Notes: generated by a model from the letters alone, not told the origin. 64,000 bases of DNA from Globomyces pollinis-pini (GCA_025399215.1 MU621093.1:7609-71608), one strand, 5' to 3'; counted from the stretch's first letter, positions 1 to 12,569 are shown. Translations and numbers: made by a program.

Positions 1-1
1 A

Positions 2-157
2 ATGAATACAAAACGAAACTCATGGAGTTCTGTGAATTCGAACAGTATGATATCACAACATCAGCCATCAGTAACTGACGATATACAGACTATGCCATAT
101 GTGGAATCAAGTAATGGGACTTTAACAAATAGACGAAATTCCAGTCTCGCAACTTAG
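2..157 (+). CDS. C-terminal tail of an unknown protein (5' end outside window)
   Basis: One frame is open from the left edge to a TAG at 155-157 and encodes about 51 residues rich in Ser, Asn, Thr and Gln, with no domain I recognise. It faces the converging NUP93 gene, whose stop lies about 125 bp further on. The sequence looks like the disordered tail of a gene that starts to the left of the window. A chance open frame cannot be excluded because only 156 bases are visible. Confidence 0.4.
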   Translation: MNTKRNSWSSVNSNSMISQHQPSVTDDIQTMPYVESSNGTLTNRRNSSLAT

Positions 158-283
158 AAATATATATGTTTTGATACCAGAATTATAATTATTCTTCAAG
201 AGTTATAATATGTTTAACTACAGTTCTTAAATATTTACATTAACATAAATGAAAGTAAATATTCAGCAAAATCCAATTTATTT

Positions 284-3108
284 TTAACCCATCATAACAC
301 ACGTACGGTTCATTTTCGCAAACATATCCCCAGGAATATGGTATTGAATAAGTCCACAAAAAGATAGAATGGCATTAGCGCGCTCCTTTAATTCAAACAT
401 TCGCTGTTCTCGATCTTGTCCGTTTGAATGTGCCGTCTTTTGGTAAAGTTTGGCCAAAGTAGACACCACTTCAACAAAAATGGATGGCATTACTCGACAA
501 ACGGTAGTGTCAAAATTGTTGAAAGCTGTGGCCTTATTCTGGTTGAGAGTCATATCTGTTGTATTTGGTACAATATCAAGACTAGTAAAAATATTTAATG
601 CTTCATCATACTCTTGACTTGATATGCAAGATCTAAATTTTGACAAGGCTACTAAAATTCGGCATGTGGCCATGTTATGAGGAGAGATTTGAGAAACGGT
701 TTGAGGGTAGCTGCTATAGAAATCCATCACTTGGGTTGCAGATGAAATATAGTCTTGATTAGGAAAAATGGAGCTCGACTGACCCATTGAGACATCATTA
801 GTTCGAGATAATAGACTCTCTCCAATTTCCCGAATGAGCAAAATTAATACTTTGTTCGGTTCTCTTCCTAAATGATAAAGTTCAAGGGCATCTTTGATTT
901 TTGCAGATTCTACACATTTATCGGCTGCTTTTAAGATGATGTAATCCAAATATTCTTGCTCCGTATGTAAATGAATAAGCTGCTTGAACTTTTCCACTAA
1001 GCCTGGTTTTCTATTGCCAGGTGTAGTAAGAGACACTTCACCTAACAACTCTTTTTTGCTATCAATCTGAGTAATTATGTCTCGAATGATTGTATATACT
1101 TCATTTGTATAATCCTTTTCCATCTGCACCACTTGCTGATTATCATTAGATTTGGACTGCGACCCTAGTGATCTACCATATATTCCAACTAAGAAAACAT
1201 AATGAATCATTTCCGGATTGATATTAATATGATTCTTCACAAAACGAAGAATTACCCTTGCAAAATGAAATGAGTAACAGTCATATTCAGCCGCACCCAA
1301 CTTTATCCTTTTAGCAGAGAGGACAGTATTATTGATTGGTATCGATTTTGGGTCCTCTGGCACTCTTAGCAAGCCATAGTAAGACAACGCTATAGAAAAA
1401 TGAATAGCATCCAATCGGAAGAACGGTTCTCGATAAAGCTCACTCACTGCCTTTTCAAATTCACCAGAAAGTAGCAAAGCCATAAACCACGTATCAATTT
1501 TTGGGAAATAAGACCTTTGTTTCTGAATCTCTGCGGAAAAGTCTCGCAATGTGTACTTTTCATTTAAAGGCTCTTTTGACTTGACATTTTCGGAAATAAG
1601 CATGGTATGCACCCACAGCCAATCATCCATTGTTTGAATAACTTCATTGTTTCTGATAACTGGCAATTAGAATATGTTATTTACCTTTGACACTTAAATC
1701 ATACCGACCTATAAGTTTATATAGAGTATATTTAAATGCATCTCCCTTTGGTGTCAGTTTGGAAGAAGTCACAAAGTCCCGAACTCGTAAATTCCACTCA
1801 TTTAACAGAGCATCTCGAGTTGCTTTAGATAGTCTTCCATCTGCGGATTCAACCCATTCCTTCAGCACTGAAAGAAATTTATTGTCTTTTGATTGGGCAA
1901 GTTCTTTTGAATATTTTTCAGCATACTTCAGGGCTTCCTTACGTAAGCCCATTCGCACAAGCAAGTAAACGTGTACCCAAAACGGAGTATTTCCTATTGA
2001 TGTTTCAATCCATGGATATTTTGAACGACCATCTTTAAAGAATTTGACATTAATGTAAGCATCGACCTCGGCGTCAACTGTTGGAAGACCTCCGATCTAT
2101 TAAAATTAATAACATAAACTTGATACTTGGTATCTATTCTCTCTGACTTGCTCTCCCACCCAACTACGAAAGTTGTCCTCCAACCAAAACCGCGCACCTT
2201 CTACGAGTTTACTGTTTAAGCGAACCACTTCCGGATTAGTCTCATTTGAATTGGCCTGGTTGTGTATCTTTGAGAATGCCAAAAGATTAGTTCGGGATCC
2301 TTTTTCACTAGCAGCTTGGATCATCTTTGATAACAATCCCCAACAGTTTGGTATAAAATAATGCTCTTTATCAGCAGAAAGTTTTGAAAGTGCTTGTTTG
2401 AACGCAATTACAGGATCGAATGATTTTTGAGCTAATCGACAATTATTAATCTCCTTCACAACCGACTGATAGTTAATGAGCTTCTCTTTATCTGTTATAT
2501 CTATAAAAGTTAGCGAAATAATAAAGATCTACTTGTTCCCGAAGAAACAAACCCAGTACTTTGTTTAAGACCTAAATCATCATCACCTAACGAATATCAG
2601 AACAGATCGTCAACATACCAAACACATGATCAACATCAATTTGCGATCCTAGTGACTGATGTCCCAAATTTTCCAAAATACGACGCTTCTGCTTTAGCCA
2701 ATCACGCTGAATGGAATCTTCAAAATGCGTTTCAAAGTCAGTTGAAGTTTTGATTTTTGTTTCTTCAATTGCTAAAGATACTAAAGTTTCATGTTCATTT
2801 TGGAGGTATGCTTCTATTCCAGTATCTGGTACACCTTGTAATGGTTCGAAAGAAAGAGCCAGATTAATCCCAACCATATTTTCAAGGACTTTATCTGTAT
2901 CAATTCCTCTTGAAGCAAGCAAATATGCTGTTCTGTTGTCAACTGTTTGGTTTTTGGTTGGTGAATCTTGTCGTGCAGTCGTTCTTCTTAATACTCGTTT
3001 TGACTGAGATTCAATTTGCTCCAGACCCCTCTCCAACGGAGTTAAACCAGATGGTAAAACATGGTTTGTTAACTGTTTAGATTCCTGGGCGATGGCTTTA
3101 AGATTCAT
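284..3108 (-). CDS. NUP93: Nucleoporin NUP93/NIC96 family
   Basis: This is a scaffold nucleoporin of the inner ring of the nuclear pore (Nup93 in animals, Nic96 in yeast). Four introns of 32, 32, 30 and 25 nt (2618-2587, 2532-2501, 2126-2097, 1684-1660) join five exons into about 901 residues, close to the 820-840 of the family. Family hallmarks in the alpha-helical part are an MDDWLW segment, SYYGLLRVP and IYGRSLGS. The N-terminus (start ATG at 3108) is a coiled-coil-like stretch followed by a DSIQRDWLKQKRRIL helix typical of Nup93. The frame is open across all junctions and ends in TAA. The next gene upstream on the same strand is TACO1, about 100 bp away. Identification rests on recognised motifs, not on a search. 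Confidence 0.88.
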
Positions 3109-3210
3109 ACAAACTGGAAAAAAAATTACCAGTCATTTCGATACTTGATCGTACAAACAGACTCAAATGAAATGATCAAATCATTTAATAACGAAATGAT
3201 GGGGATGCAT

Positions 3211-4060
3211 TTATTGAGCATTATGATAAACATTCACAACTTCATCTTGACTTTCAAGAGAATGAAGGAATGCTAGTAGATTTGCAGAGTGATCCTTGTC
3301 AACCTGTACTTTCTCAATCGGAACTAGTCCGTTTGACCATTCCTTAATTTCATACCCACGTTTACTTAATGAATTTTGAATCTGGTACACTGAAGTGGGC
3401 GAACAAAATACTTCCAACCAGTTTTCTTCTTCGTTACTATCACCAATATCATCCACTAACTACTTGAGAATAACATGTTTACCTTCAGCTTCAATTGCTA
3501 AATCTATCATTTTACCAACATCATGCCCAGTGTTTCCTGGACCAAGTATGATTCGTCCACGTTTTTCAAATAAATACATTATATTTCCTAGGGAACATTC
3601 AGCTTTTTTGAACAGTAATTTTATATCCGCTGCTGTTTTATTTGGATTCTCCACAAGACATTCTACAACAACTGCAACACCACCTGGTCCCAACCCTTCA
3701 TATCGCACCATTTTTACACTTTTATCCTTCTCTTGTTTAGAAGTAGCACGTTTAAGTGCATCTTGAATTGTAGACTTTGGTACTTGATAGTCTTTTGCAA
3801 TATGAAGTGCTGCCGCAAGATAATGATTGTGTTGAGGATCTGTTTCTCCTCCCATGGCATTAATTGCTGCCACTATTTGTCTACTTATCCTGGAGAAAAG
3901 CTTTGATCGTTCTGCATCTTGCGCTCCCTAAGCCAAATTAAAGGAATTCAACTGACACCTTAATATGTCGCACTTTACTCCATCGATTGTGACCGGCATA
4001 TCGTACCTGACATTTTAATGAAGGGATTCTTAGTGAATATTGCCAACTACAACGGAGCAT
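3211..4060 (-). CDS. TACO1: Mitochondrial translational activator TACO1 (YebC/PmpR family)
   Basis: TACO1 proteins are mitochondrial YebC-family factors that help ribosomes translate COX1. Three exons (4060-3959, 3927-3483, 3455-3211) give 263 residues. The N-terminus (MLRCSWQYSLRIPSLK) looks like a mitochondrial presequence. The YebC signature AGHNRWSKVRHIK straddles intron 1 (31 nt). GLGPGGVAVVVE, NKTAADIKLLFKK and the C-terminal VFCSPTSVYQIQNSL segment match YebC domains 2 and 3. Intron 2 is only 27 nt (3482-3456) and contains an in-frame TAG, so an unspliced reading would stop early; removing it restores the normal family spacing. The divergent F-box gene starts about 180 bp away. Confidence 0.9.
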
Positions 4061-4237
4061 TCTCAAGGTATGGCAATACAAAATAAGATAAAAAGTTATA
4101 AAAAAATCTAGGTAGTCTTTAACTAATGTAGAAATACAAGCTCTTTGATGTTGAACTCTGTTGTACAACTTATAATAACTGATTAAGCGAAAGACTTATT
4201 GGTAGCTGAATCATTATTTTACTTCTTTCGCGTTACG

Positions 4238-5837
4238 ATGAACCCAAATCTGTCAATACCTCAATTACCTGTAGAAATATGGTATAGAATACTATTATTC
4301 TGTCCTGAACCAAAGACTCTAAGTCAAACCCAAAAAAATCTGTATGGAATGAGTAGAAACCCTATTACCACTGCCAAATGGTTATATCTACGGTATGACA
4401 AAGATGCTTACTTTGCTGCACTATGGCATTGGTCCAAATCCAAGATTTGGAAACAGATGATTCGAAAAGCAGCGTTAAACAAAAAGCTAGACATTGTTAA
4501 TGCAAGATATACGAAACGCTATTCAAAGAATTGGTACCATTCCAGTGCAAAAACAAAATGTAAAAGATGCAATGGATATGGGTTGATGAAATCTACAGTG
4601 GTTGATAAGGTGTGGTTATCCTCTAATACTACTGCTCCTGAACGCCAAAAGATGACCACAGAGTTAAAAGAAATGCTTTCAAATCGGCCCAGCCAGTACC
4701 ACTGCTCACTTGAACGATTTCAATGGGAGACTATTGCATATCTGGTTACGTTAGGACTGGATGTATATCCATCATTACTATACTTATTACGATTTGCTGC
4801 AACGACTGGTCACAGTCTTTTATTCGATTACACATTACAACTATGTTGTGGGATACAACCTACTGAGTACAATCCTACAATCACGACGAAACTACAATTT
4901 CAAACTAGAATGAGAGAGTCAATATCTGACATCCTTCGACACAGCTTAAAAGACAATCAGTTATCAGTCACATATCAATGCTTACAAAGTAACCTGTTGT
5001 CTGATCTGACTCAGCGACAATGGACTCAACTATTTTACGTAGCATTATACTCCAATTCAATTTCTTTAATGTACTTATTTCTAGAATATTCACCCAGAGC
5101 GACAGCTGATCATTTATTGTCGGCTATACGACTTGCTTCTGGACCAGTAAACAACGATAATAAAAAAATGATGAGATGGATTGGAGAAGCAGTATTGGAG
5201 ACTTTACCTACTGATGACTTATTACTGAACGAGCAAAGACTCGTATTAAACATGTGTGAAGGAGGTATACTCTTTCATTATAAATATATTAGGACATAAC
5301 CAAATGTTAAGATACATGCATTCCAAAAATGCCAATTTCAATTTCATGGATTCAGCACCATTATTTCAATCCATATTATTTGGTCATAGATCTACTTCCA
5401 AAATGCTATTGAATGAATTCGGCGTCAATCCCAATGTTTTTCGTCAAGGTAGGACTATTTTGGTTCTACTTGTTTTGTTGGATCATTTTGCACTGTTTTA
5501 TGCTACAATAACTGCCTTTGGATCATTGATAAATGCAATTGTCTGTAAAACTCTCGGGTTAGGAGCACCGTCATTAATGGTTTTCGGATTCCGTGAAAGC
5601 TCAGCTTGGTGCATTCTAGATCCATTAGGGACAATGCTGGATGTAAATCAAACTGTGCTCGTTTTTGTTTTCTTTCTGCTGGTATCATTGTTGATTAATC
5701 TAATTGTGCCAATTGTTTCTTTCCTCTGTGGACTGTTTATGATCATCAAGCGACTACTGAACCGTAGAATTGAACCTCTGCTTAATGATATAGAAAATCA
5801 AGTGGAAACTGCATCTACAGCCATGTTAAATAACTAA
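4238..5837 (+). CDS. F-box-like protein with degenerate ankyrin repeats and C-terminal membrane segments
   Basis: The protein begins with a short F-box-like helix (LPVEIWYRILLFCPEPK), which in F-box proteins binds Skp1 of SCF ubiquitin ligases. A helical region follows with a CKRCNGYG cysteine motif and ankyrin-like stretches (CEGGHNQMLRYMHSKNANFN; GHRSTSKMLLNEFGVNPN). The last 130 or so residues hold two or three strongly hydrophobic segments, suggesting membrane anchoring. One 28-nt intron (5265-5292) joins two exons into 523 residues. The start is the ATG at 4238, just before the F-box. F-box plus ankyrin is common, but a membrane tail is unusual. Its target is unknown, and the F-box call is moderate because the motif is short. 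Confidence 0.6.
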
Positions 5838-5888
5838 AATATGAATATAATATAACAAAAAAGTTTTATTAACAGATATGAAATGAGC

Positions 5889-7556
5889 TTATTCAGTTCC
5901 ACAGATACTAAATGATCTCCATAATAGGCAAAAGCTCATTCCCACCAATATGCCAACACTTGGATCCAAAATAATGACACCAAGAAAAGTAACTGTCCAA
6001 ATCAAAACATTTTCCAATGCAGTTTCTTTCCGCTCAATATGGTAGATTTTCAATAACCGGAAGAACTCCATTACTTTCATTGCAGTATTCTTGATAGCAA
6101 ACACAATCACCATTGATAATGTGGGAATCGGCACATGGTAGATAAAACTCGTTAAAAGACATATTGTGATAACAATGAGTAAAGAACAAATAAAATTTGC
6201 CATTGTGGTCTTTGCTTGAGTCTGATTTCCCAGTAAGGCACTACGCGATAATGAGCCGCAGCATACATAACCAGAGAAACAAGAACAAAGGATATTCGAA
6301 AGGGATAACGAAAGCAATTCGTGAAATTCCACATCGGACGAGTCTCGTTTCATCATTTCTTCATCTTCTTCCGATCGATTGTCGTCTTGATCGAAATCAA
6401 TCAATGTTGCATCCCTTTCCGGAGTCAATAGCGGGGTTTGTTCACTTGGGTTTCCTTCAAGTGAGGGGAAAGTTTGAATTATTGATAGGTTTGTGACATA
6501 TAAAACTAAAGTTATTGCCATTATATCAAACGATACTTTGGCAATAAGCGTATGTCGAATCGCAGAAGGTAGTTCAATTAGAAGTTTTATCGGGTTATGG
6601 ATATCTGGTATGTTTGTTGGTATAATGCCAATAACATCTATATCAAATGTTTGATGTAGATTGAAGACAGCTGATATTACAGTCATGAACACCATGGCTA
6701 TCAGAGTTTTAGGCAGTTTCAGTATCGATTGTTCAGGATGTATGCCATCAGTACTGCCGAGTTTTGTTCCATAATATTCCACTTTTCCAAGGATTATTAT
6801 AATTGCTGCTGTTGATAATGATATCGCTAAAGATGGCATGTGTGTATCTAATAGTTTACTGGATATTTCTCTCCAGGATTTCAATAAAACACAACTTCCA
6901 CTTATTGGATTGAGTTTTAGTTTTAAAATTCCTTTGACCTGAGATGTTAAAATGGAAAATGCAGCAGCAGCGGTAAACCCAGAAATCAATTCATTTGGTA
7001 ATAGGACTTTCAAATATTGGCCAACTTTTGTAATGAGCAATATTGCAATAAGGCATCCAACCATCAAAGTCATAAGGTCAGTTAGGGGTAGAAGGTATGG
7101 ATGCAATAGCCAAATATCATCGTCCATTGATGTCACCAATGGAGGTATCAAGCCTTCTAACCAAAAAGCATTCGATAATGCTGCGTTGCCAATCATTAAT
7201 GATACAACTGCGAATGGACCAACACTCATTGAAGGATTGGAACCAAACACAAGGAATACAACGGAGGCTATAATAGCTGAATATAGTCCTCTTTCTTGTG
7301 GTAAATATGCCAAAGATGCGTATGCCATACACTAGGATTAGTTATGGAATATGTAAAATACTTGTGGGATGGCAATCGCAGCCAAAGTAGAACCAGCTAC
7401 CAGATCATTCCAAAAGTAACTACCTCTGTAAGTTCTACTCCAATTAACTATTGGGAGATATTTAGACAATTGGACCATTTTTGAATGGAAACCAATTGAA
7501 GTGTGAAGTGAAACTGAACCCAAAAAAAGTTTAGATCTATCATCAGTCAAATCCAT
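5889..7556 (-). CDS. SulP/SLC26 anion transporter A, lacking a STAS domain
   Basis: This is a multi-pass transporter of the SulP (SLC26) family, which moves sulfate and other anions across membranes. Visible hallmarks are WNDLVAGSTLAAIAIPQ, MAYASLAYLPQERGLYS and SVGPFAVVSLMIG near the N-terminus, followed by about ten hydrophobic segments. One 30-nt intron (7361-7332) cuts the signature between IPQ and MAYA, leaving Cys where Ala or Gly is usual. The product is about 545 residues and ends right after the last membrane span, with no C-terminal STAS domain. An acidic insert (DQDDNRSEEDEEMMKRDSSD) lies between late membrane spans. The paralogue next door starts at a position matching Met 7478, so a shorter start is possible. 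Confidence 0.85.
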
Positions 7557-7763
7557 ATTTACTAGAAAAAACCAAGATTGACTCAAAACTTGTTCGTTGA
7601 TGAGTTCAATGGTTGTCTGTCCATTACTACAAGTCGATAAATATATAGTAGAAGCATATGATTATAACAAGTTGGAACTATTTCAATGTAGAATAGATCT
7701 ATTAAAAATCTGTGCTATGAAAGTTGTTCGGGATAGATGTACTGATATTGGTGTTTATTCAAA

Positions 7764-9362
7764 TTACAGATAATGTAGATTAATGTAATAAACACATTTC
7801 CAGATAGCGCAACTGGCAATACCAAGTAACACTCCAGTACTTGGGTTCCATATAATCACACTAAGAAAAGTAATTACCCATAACCCAAGTGATTCAACCG
7901 ACTGGTTTGTTTGATCTACACAAACCTTCCTCCATAATTCAACCACCCTATCGATTTTCTTTAGTGCTGGTAGAATAGACAACAATATTACAATACCTAG
8001 TGATGATAAAGGTACATAGTAAACTAATGGCGTTAAGTATAGCACCGTAAAAAGGGCCATGACCGAAGATATTGTATTTGCTAGTGGTGTTTTCGCATTA
8101 GTTTGGGTAGCCAATAATGCACTTCTTGATAGTGATCCTGATGGAACAAATCCTGAGAATATGGCGCATAAAATGGTCGAGGCTGCCAGAGCAACTAGTT
8201 CGTTGGTCTCCACAGGTAAAACACTAACTTTGTCTATACTTTCGACTTCCAATAGTCCAGTCAAATCGTTAGGGGGTTCATGGACTTCTGCTGAATGTAA
8301 TGGCTGCATTGCAATAGAATTGGGGGCTACGTTATACTCGGTTTTCTTTTCAGGTACAACTGGAAACATACTCATAACCGACCGGTTAGTTACATAAGAA
8401 ACCAAAACAATCGAACCTATAGTGGGAACACATTGAAGAAGAAATGCAGTAACTACTCCTGATGGTAATATCGACAAAATCTCAATCGGATTTTGAATAT
8501 CTGGCAGACCACTTTGCACAAATCCCACAATCTGAATTCCAGCATTAGGGAAGTCAAACACAAACGATATTATCGACATTATTATAATAGATATCAATAC
8601 CGATGGAATTTGCTTGACTTTCCCTTTCTTTGGTGAGTCTTTCTTTGTTGTAGAAGAATCCAAGTAGTGCAATTCTAAATAATCTAACAAGTAGATAATT
8701 CCAAATGTAGAAAGTGCAACAAAAATTGTTAGTTTGTGAGAATTTGCAATGACTTTCAGTATCTCAAACCAAGATTTGGCCAAGATGTAGTTTCCTTCAA
8801 TCGGTGGTATGCCTTTTAACCCTAAGACATACTTTACTTGAGATGTAATGATTGAAATAGTTGCTGCTGAAGTGAATCCTGAAATCAAATCTGGTGGTAG
8901 TAGCATATCCAAATATCGATTTAGATTTGAAATAACTAGAATAGCTAATGAAATTCCAATACAGAAGGTCAAAAATGCAGATATTGGAATCAGAATTGGA
9001 TAAACTTCCCATGGCTGTCCCACACCTGGATTACTATTTGTTTCATCAGAGAAAGATTTTGTAATGCTTAAGAGATCATTTCCATACATTAATGATGTAA
9101 CAGCAAATGGCCCCAAACTTGAATATGGACTTGCACCAAATAGTAGATGCGCAATGGCACATAGTATCACAGAGTACAGGCCCCTCTCTGGTGGTAAACA
9201 AGCTAGTACAGCATATGCCATTGCCTTGGAATGATTAAATCAAAAATTTACCTGTGGAATGATCATGGTAGCTAAAGTCGAACCAGCTAAAATATCATGG
9301 GTGAAGTAGCTCTTGTTATAATTTCTGATCCAAGATAAGAAGGGGAAGATTGACTGAACCAT
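7764..9362 (-). CDS. SulP/SLC26 anion transporter B, lacking a STAS domain
   Basis: This is the tandem paralogue of the transporter just downstream, on the same strand. It carries the intact signature IPQAMAYAVLACLPPERGL and SLGPFAVTSLMYGNDLL, then about ten hydrophobic segments. A 27-nt intron (9251-9225) interrupts IPQ|AMAYA at exactly the same codon boundary as in copy A, so the intron predates the duplication. The 523-residue product ends after the last membrane span (CAIWKCVYYINLHYL) without a STAS domain. The start ATG at 9362 (MVQSIFPFLSWI) aligns with an internal Met of copy A. Substrate is not deducible; sulfate is the usual one in fungi. Confidence 0.87.
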
Positions 9363-9694
9363 TGTGGAAAGCATATTTCAATCGGATTTGAGGATATAAT
9401 AATTGAAATTTCGGAGAAGGGAATATGTTTTCTGTATGTATATCAATACTACCAATTGCACGTAAGTAAGATGACTTTCCTTTAGAATAAATGTAAACAA
9501 ACTGAACGCGACAACAAATAATACATACCAACAAACAAATCTAACACACCCCATGTATATTCGACATAATAAGAATGATATTGCCTAATATATGCAGAGC
9601 TTTTGGATTTGTAACATTTCTCATGTTTGCTACTAATTGTTATTCCTGCAATAAAGCGCGTTTATTTTTTGATTTAATTCTTACCCAAATTTCA

Positions 9695-10096
9695 ATGGCT
9701 TCATTTCTACAAGTTAAATACAAAACCAACTTAACTTTATAGGCAGGAGATCCTAAAAAGGAAGATTTTAGAAAATATTTAGAACGAAATGGAATTATTG
9801 ATGCTCTGACCAAAGTTTTGGTTGGTCTCTACGAGGAACCAGGTAAATGATTCAAATTAACCTAGTTGTAGAAAAACCCGACTCCCCTATTGAGTAACAG
9901 TAACTTTGAGATTAAATTTAGATACATTAAACATTTCTTGGGAGGTCCATCTGAAGTTGATGCAGAAGCTCTCAAACATGAAAATGAAGAACTTAAACTC
10001 AGAATTGAAGAAATGCAAGGGAAGATTGATCAGTTACTTTCTGGTGCGCCAAGTGATTCGAACGCGAATGTTACAGATCCCGCGATAGTTGTTTAG
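9695..10096 (+). CDS. MYCBP: MYCBP (AMY-1) homologue, small coiled-coil protein
   Basis: MYCBP is a roughly 100-residue protein known in animals as c-Myc-binding protein and also linked to AKAP/ciliary complexes. Four exons (9695-9712, 9743-9842, 9872-9893, 9922-10096) separated by introns of 30, 29 and 28 nt encode 104 residues, essentially the human length. Visible family features are FRKYLERNGIIDALTKVLV, LYEEPEKPDSPIEYIKHFLG and a C-terminal leucine-rich coiled coil. The third exon is only 22 nt, yet it encodes the conserved KPDSPIE core, which confirms the splice sites. In an organism without Myc a flagellar or kinase-anchoring role is more plausible; that is inference. Confidence 0.88.
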
Positions 10097-10232
10097 CAAT
10101 CGGATTTTTTAAAAGAGACTATATATACGTATTCAATAGTATATTTTTAATTTCGAACTTGAGGTAAACGAACTCCAATCCACTCATGCAAATTGGTACC
10201 ATAAGAATTGTATATAAGTAAAAACAATAACT

Positions 10233-10818
10233 TTATTTGATGAGTAATAATGGCGCGGTTAATCCAGCAGTGAACCAGAATGCAAGGAATAATCGAAAAC
10301 GTTCTCGAATATTACGAGTAGCTTTGTGGACAATTTTTTTGAGTTGATGAGCTTCATATTTTAACCCAGGTCCCAATGACTTTACATTTTCTATCCACAA
10401 GTTCCTGTTGTATTCAACCATCATTTCATGGGATTCTTCTAGATATCTTTTATAAAACTCTGACAACTGAAAAGAAGTTACACTCCCACCATCTACAATT
10501 AGAAAAACAAAACATTTACTGTTGTCGATGAATTCTTGCTTTTGTTTGAAAAACTTAATATTGTTCTCTTTCCAAAACAGGTGGTGTTGTTGCAATTGTG
10601 ATTGACGTTGTTCTAACCAAGTTCGTTCCACCTTATCTGCATTTTTAAAATCTATGTAGCGAATATTGGATAACTTGTGAGGCTGAGACACCAGAATGGT
10701 AGGAAATTGGTATGCAGTTTTTGAGACCGTTAAATTCTAACGTTAGTCGGCAGCATAATCTTACTGTGAAGATATCAGGTAAACCTCTTAATCCAGCAAA
10801 GTTTCTGATGAATGACAT
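10233..10818 (-). CDS. COA8: COA8/APOPT1 family cytochrome c oxidase assembly factor
   Basis: COA8 (formerly APOPT1) is a mitochondrial matrix protein that supports assembly of cytochrome c oxidase. Two exons joined across a 28-nt intron (10764-10737) give 185 residues. The first exon (MSFIRNFAGLRGLPDIFT) looks like a mitochondrial targeting peptide. The family core is visible as PHKLSNIRYIDF, FWKENNIKFFKQKQEFID and LSEFYKRYLEESHE. A C-terminal hydrophobic stretch (FRLFLAFWFTAGLTAPLLLI) follows, which I do not recall from animal COA8 and which suggests membrane attachment. The homology call rests on the conserved core; the C-terminal extension is an oddity worth noting. Confidence 0.78.
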
Positions 10819-10973
10819 TGGTTTCTATAAAGTAAAAGATGGTGCTGAAGAAATTTTTAAAATATTTTACTGAATGTGACACATCAAACAAGTGACTGAG
10901 TTTCATCGTGAATGTTCTCGATTTACAATAGACAAATAGAAGTACTTGGAAATTGGCAGTTATATTATTCATA

Positions 10974-12408
10974 TCATAAATCTAACTCATCTGTGATTGG
11001 TATGTCCTGTTTAGGTGAATCATTATCTCCGTTCTCTTCTAAATCTTCCGGGTCATTTAATAGTGCTTCTTCATAAGCTGCTAAAATTTCGTGTCCATCA
11101 ACCTCAATCAATTCTTTCATTCTTGCATATCGTTGTTGTTTTTCCACTGCTTTCAGTTTACGATGAGTCAACAGCACTCTGGTGTGTTTTTGAGCTTCAT
11201 CTTCATAGTATGCATCTTGTTTACTCTATAGATTAATAAAACCGCTTTACTAATGCCCGTCTCTTTCTCAATTTCAAATGATTATTGATGGTACTGTAAA
11301 AGGCACCACCTTGATCTTCACGTAACTCCAAGAAGAAAGGATAGGTAGATGATGGTTCAATCTTTTGATCAAAATCTTTTTGAAATGATAGTTCATATTC
11401 CTATAGAGTAAACTAAACTGTATATACTTGATCGTCTACAAAATCTTCATCTTCTAATTTCCTCTTTCGCTTAAGCTTTTCCACAGAAGCAGCTGTTGGT
11501 GCGTAGTACGTTAACCAATTTTCGGTGTTGTTCCTAATAGGTTTCAACAAAGACTCTTCTAATGCAATAACGTGATCCTCTGGATTCAGATTCTAATGGT
11601 TCACCGAATGCAATTGGACATACCAGTACAGACTTATTAATAGGATCTTGATCATATGTAGACAAGAAGTAAGGAGTACTCCAAAATTCGAAATCTGGAA
11701 AGATAGGAAATATTTCGGTTGCTGTGAGTTCTGGATTCTTTGGGTGTTTTAATGATTTTAAATCTGCTTTTTTGGCCAAGTCAAAAGAATTTTTAATGAA
11801 ATTAACTTGGTTTTCAAATGATAAATCAAGTCTCTCCATGACTTTTGAATCTTTGATAGCCCTATAATTAGTGGTTCGATTCCATTGTACTTGGGTTCAA
11901 TTTCCGAAGTTGCTTTTCCATATTTGCTTCGTGCATTTGAAACATACAAAGTTCTTCTCTGCCAAGACAGAATATTAGCTGACTTTTGAGTGGCACGTTT
12001 ATCTACAGGTGGAACAAGTAACGCTTTATCTTCAGGATCCAGACTATCAGTATTTGCTTGGTATAAATCTATAAAATTCAAATCGTTAAAAGCCAAATGA
12101 TGATTACAATTTGGATTTCGAAGCTCGTGTTCCAAAAACCCCAACTGAAGTGGGTTACAACCCAATCCTTGCTCTCCATCTGGATGAATCAAATCAAATT
12201 TTCGAGTAGCAAGTAGTGAAGTTTCCTTATAACAATAATGACGATCTTTGGGGTGAGGGTATGCCAATAATTTTGGATCAAATGGTACTAATGGTAAATC
12301 ATTTTTGTATCTCAATCGATAAATGAACTCTGCACCTTTCTTGACTCTAACATTAATATCCAATTATTACGGGCCATTGCTGGATGACCTTGACCTAGAC
12401 TTTGACAT
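10974..12408 (-). CDS. PAF1: PAF1, core subunit of the RNA polymerase II-associated PAF1 complex
   Basis: PAF1 is the scaffold of the Paf1 complex, which travels with elongating RNA polymerase II and promotes histone modification. Introns of 24, 29, 31, 27 and 25 nt give a 432-residue protein. Family features in order: basic start MSKSRSRSSSNGP, YRLRYKNDLPLVPFDPKLL (the classic PFDPK motif), SWQRRTLYVS, EIFPIFPDFEFW, LKRKRKLEDEDF, a C-terminal HLKLRKRRAL segment and an acidic tail. The first exon ends inside the Pro codon before VKKGAEF, just 24 nt from the next exon. The reading frame closes cleanly with a stop at 10974. The gene sits head to tail with DUF4436 copy 1. Confidence 0.92.
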
Positions 12409-12569
12409 AGAAATGAGAAAATTTTCATTTCAATTCAATTTCCTAGAACTCAATTGTTTTTCAATTCATTCAACCAAATAATTCACAAAGATACAAATAT
12501 ACTTGAAGTGTATTTAAAATTCTTCACTATGTGACTGAAGCTGCTAAATAGTGTGCAAATGTGATTTTA

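Noticed and set aside
3456..3482. In-frame TAG in TACO1 suggesting stop-codon reassignment or readthrough
   Set aside because: It lies inside a 27-nt GT..AG intron; removing the intron restores the family alignment, and TAG is used as a true stop elsewhere (for example MYCBP and SMC6).
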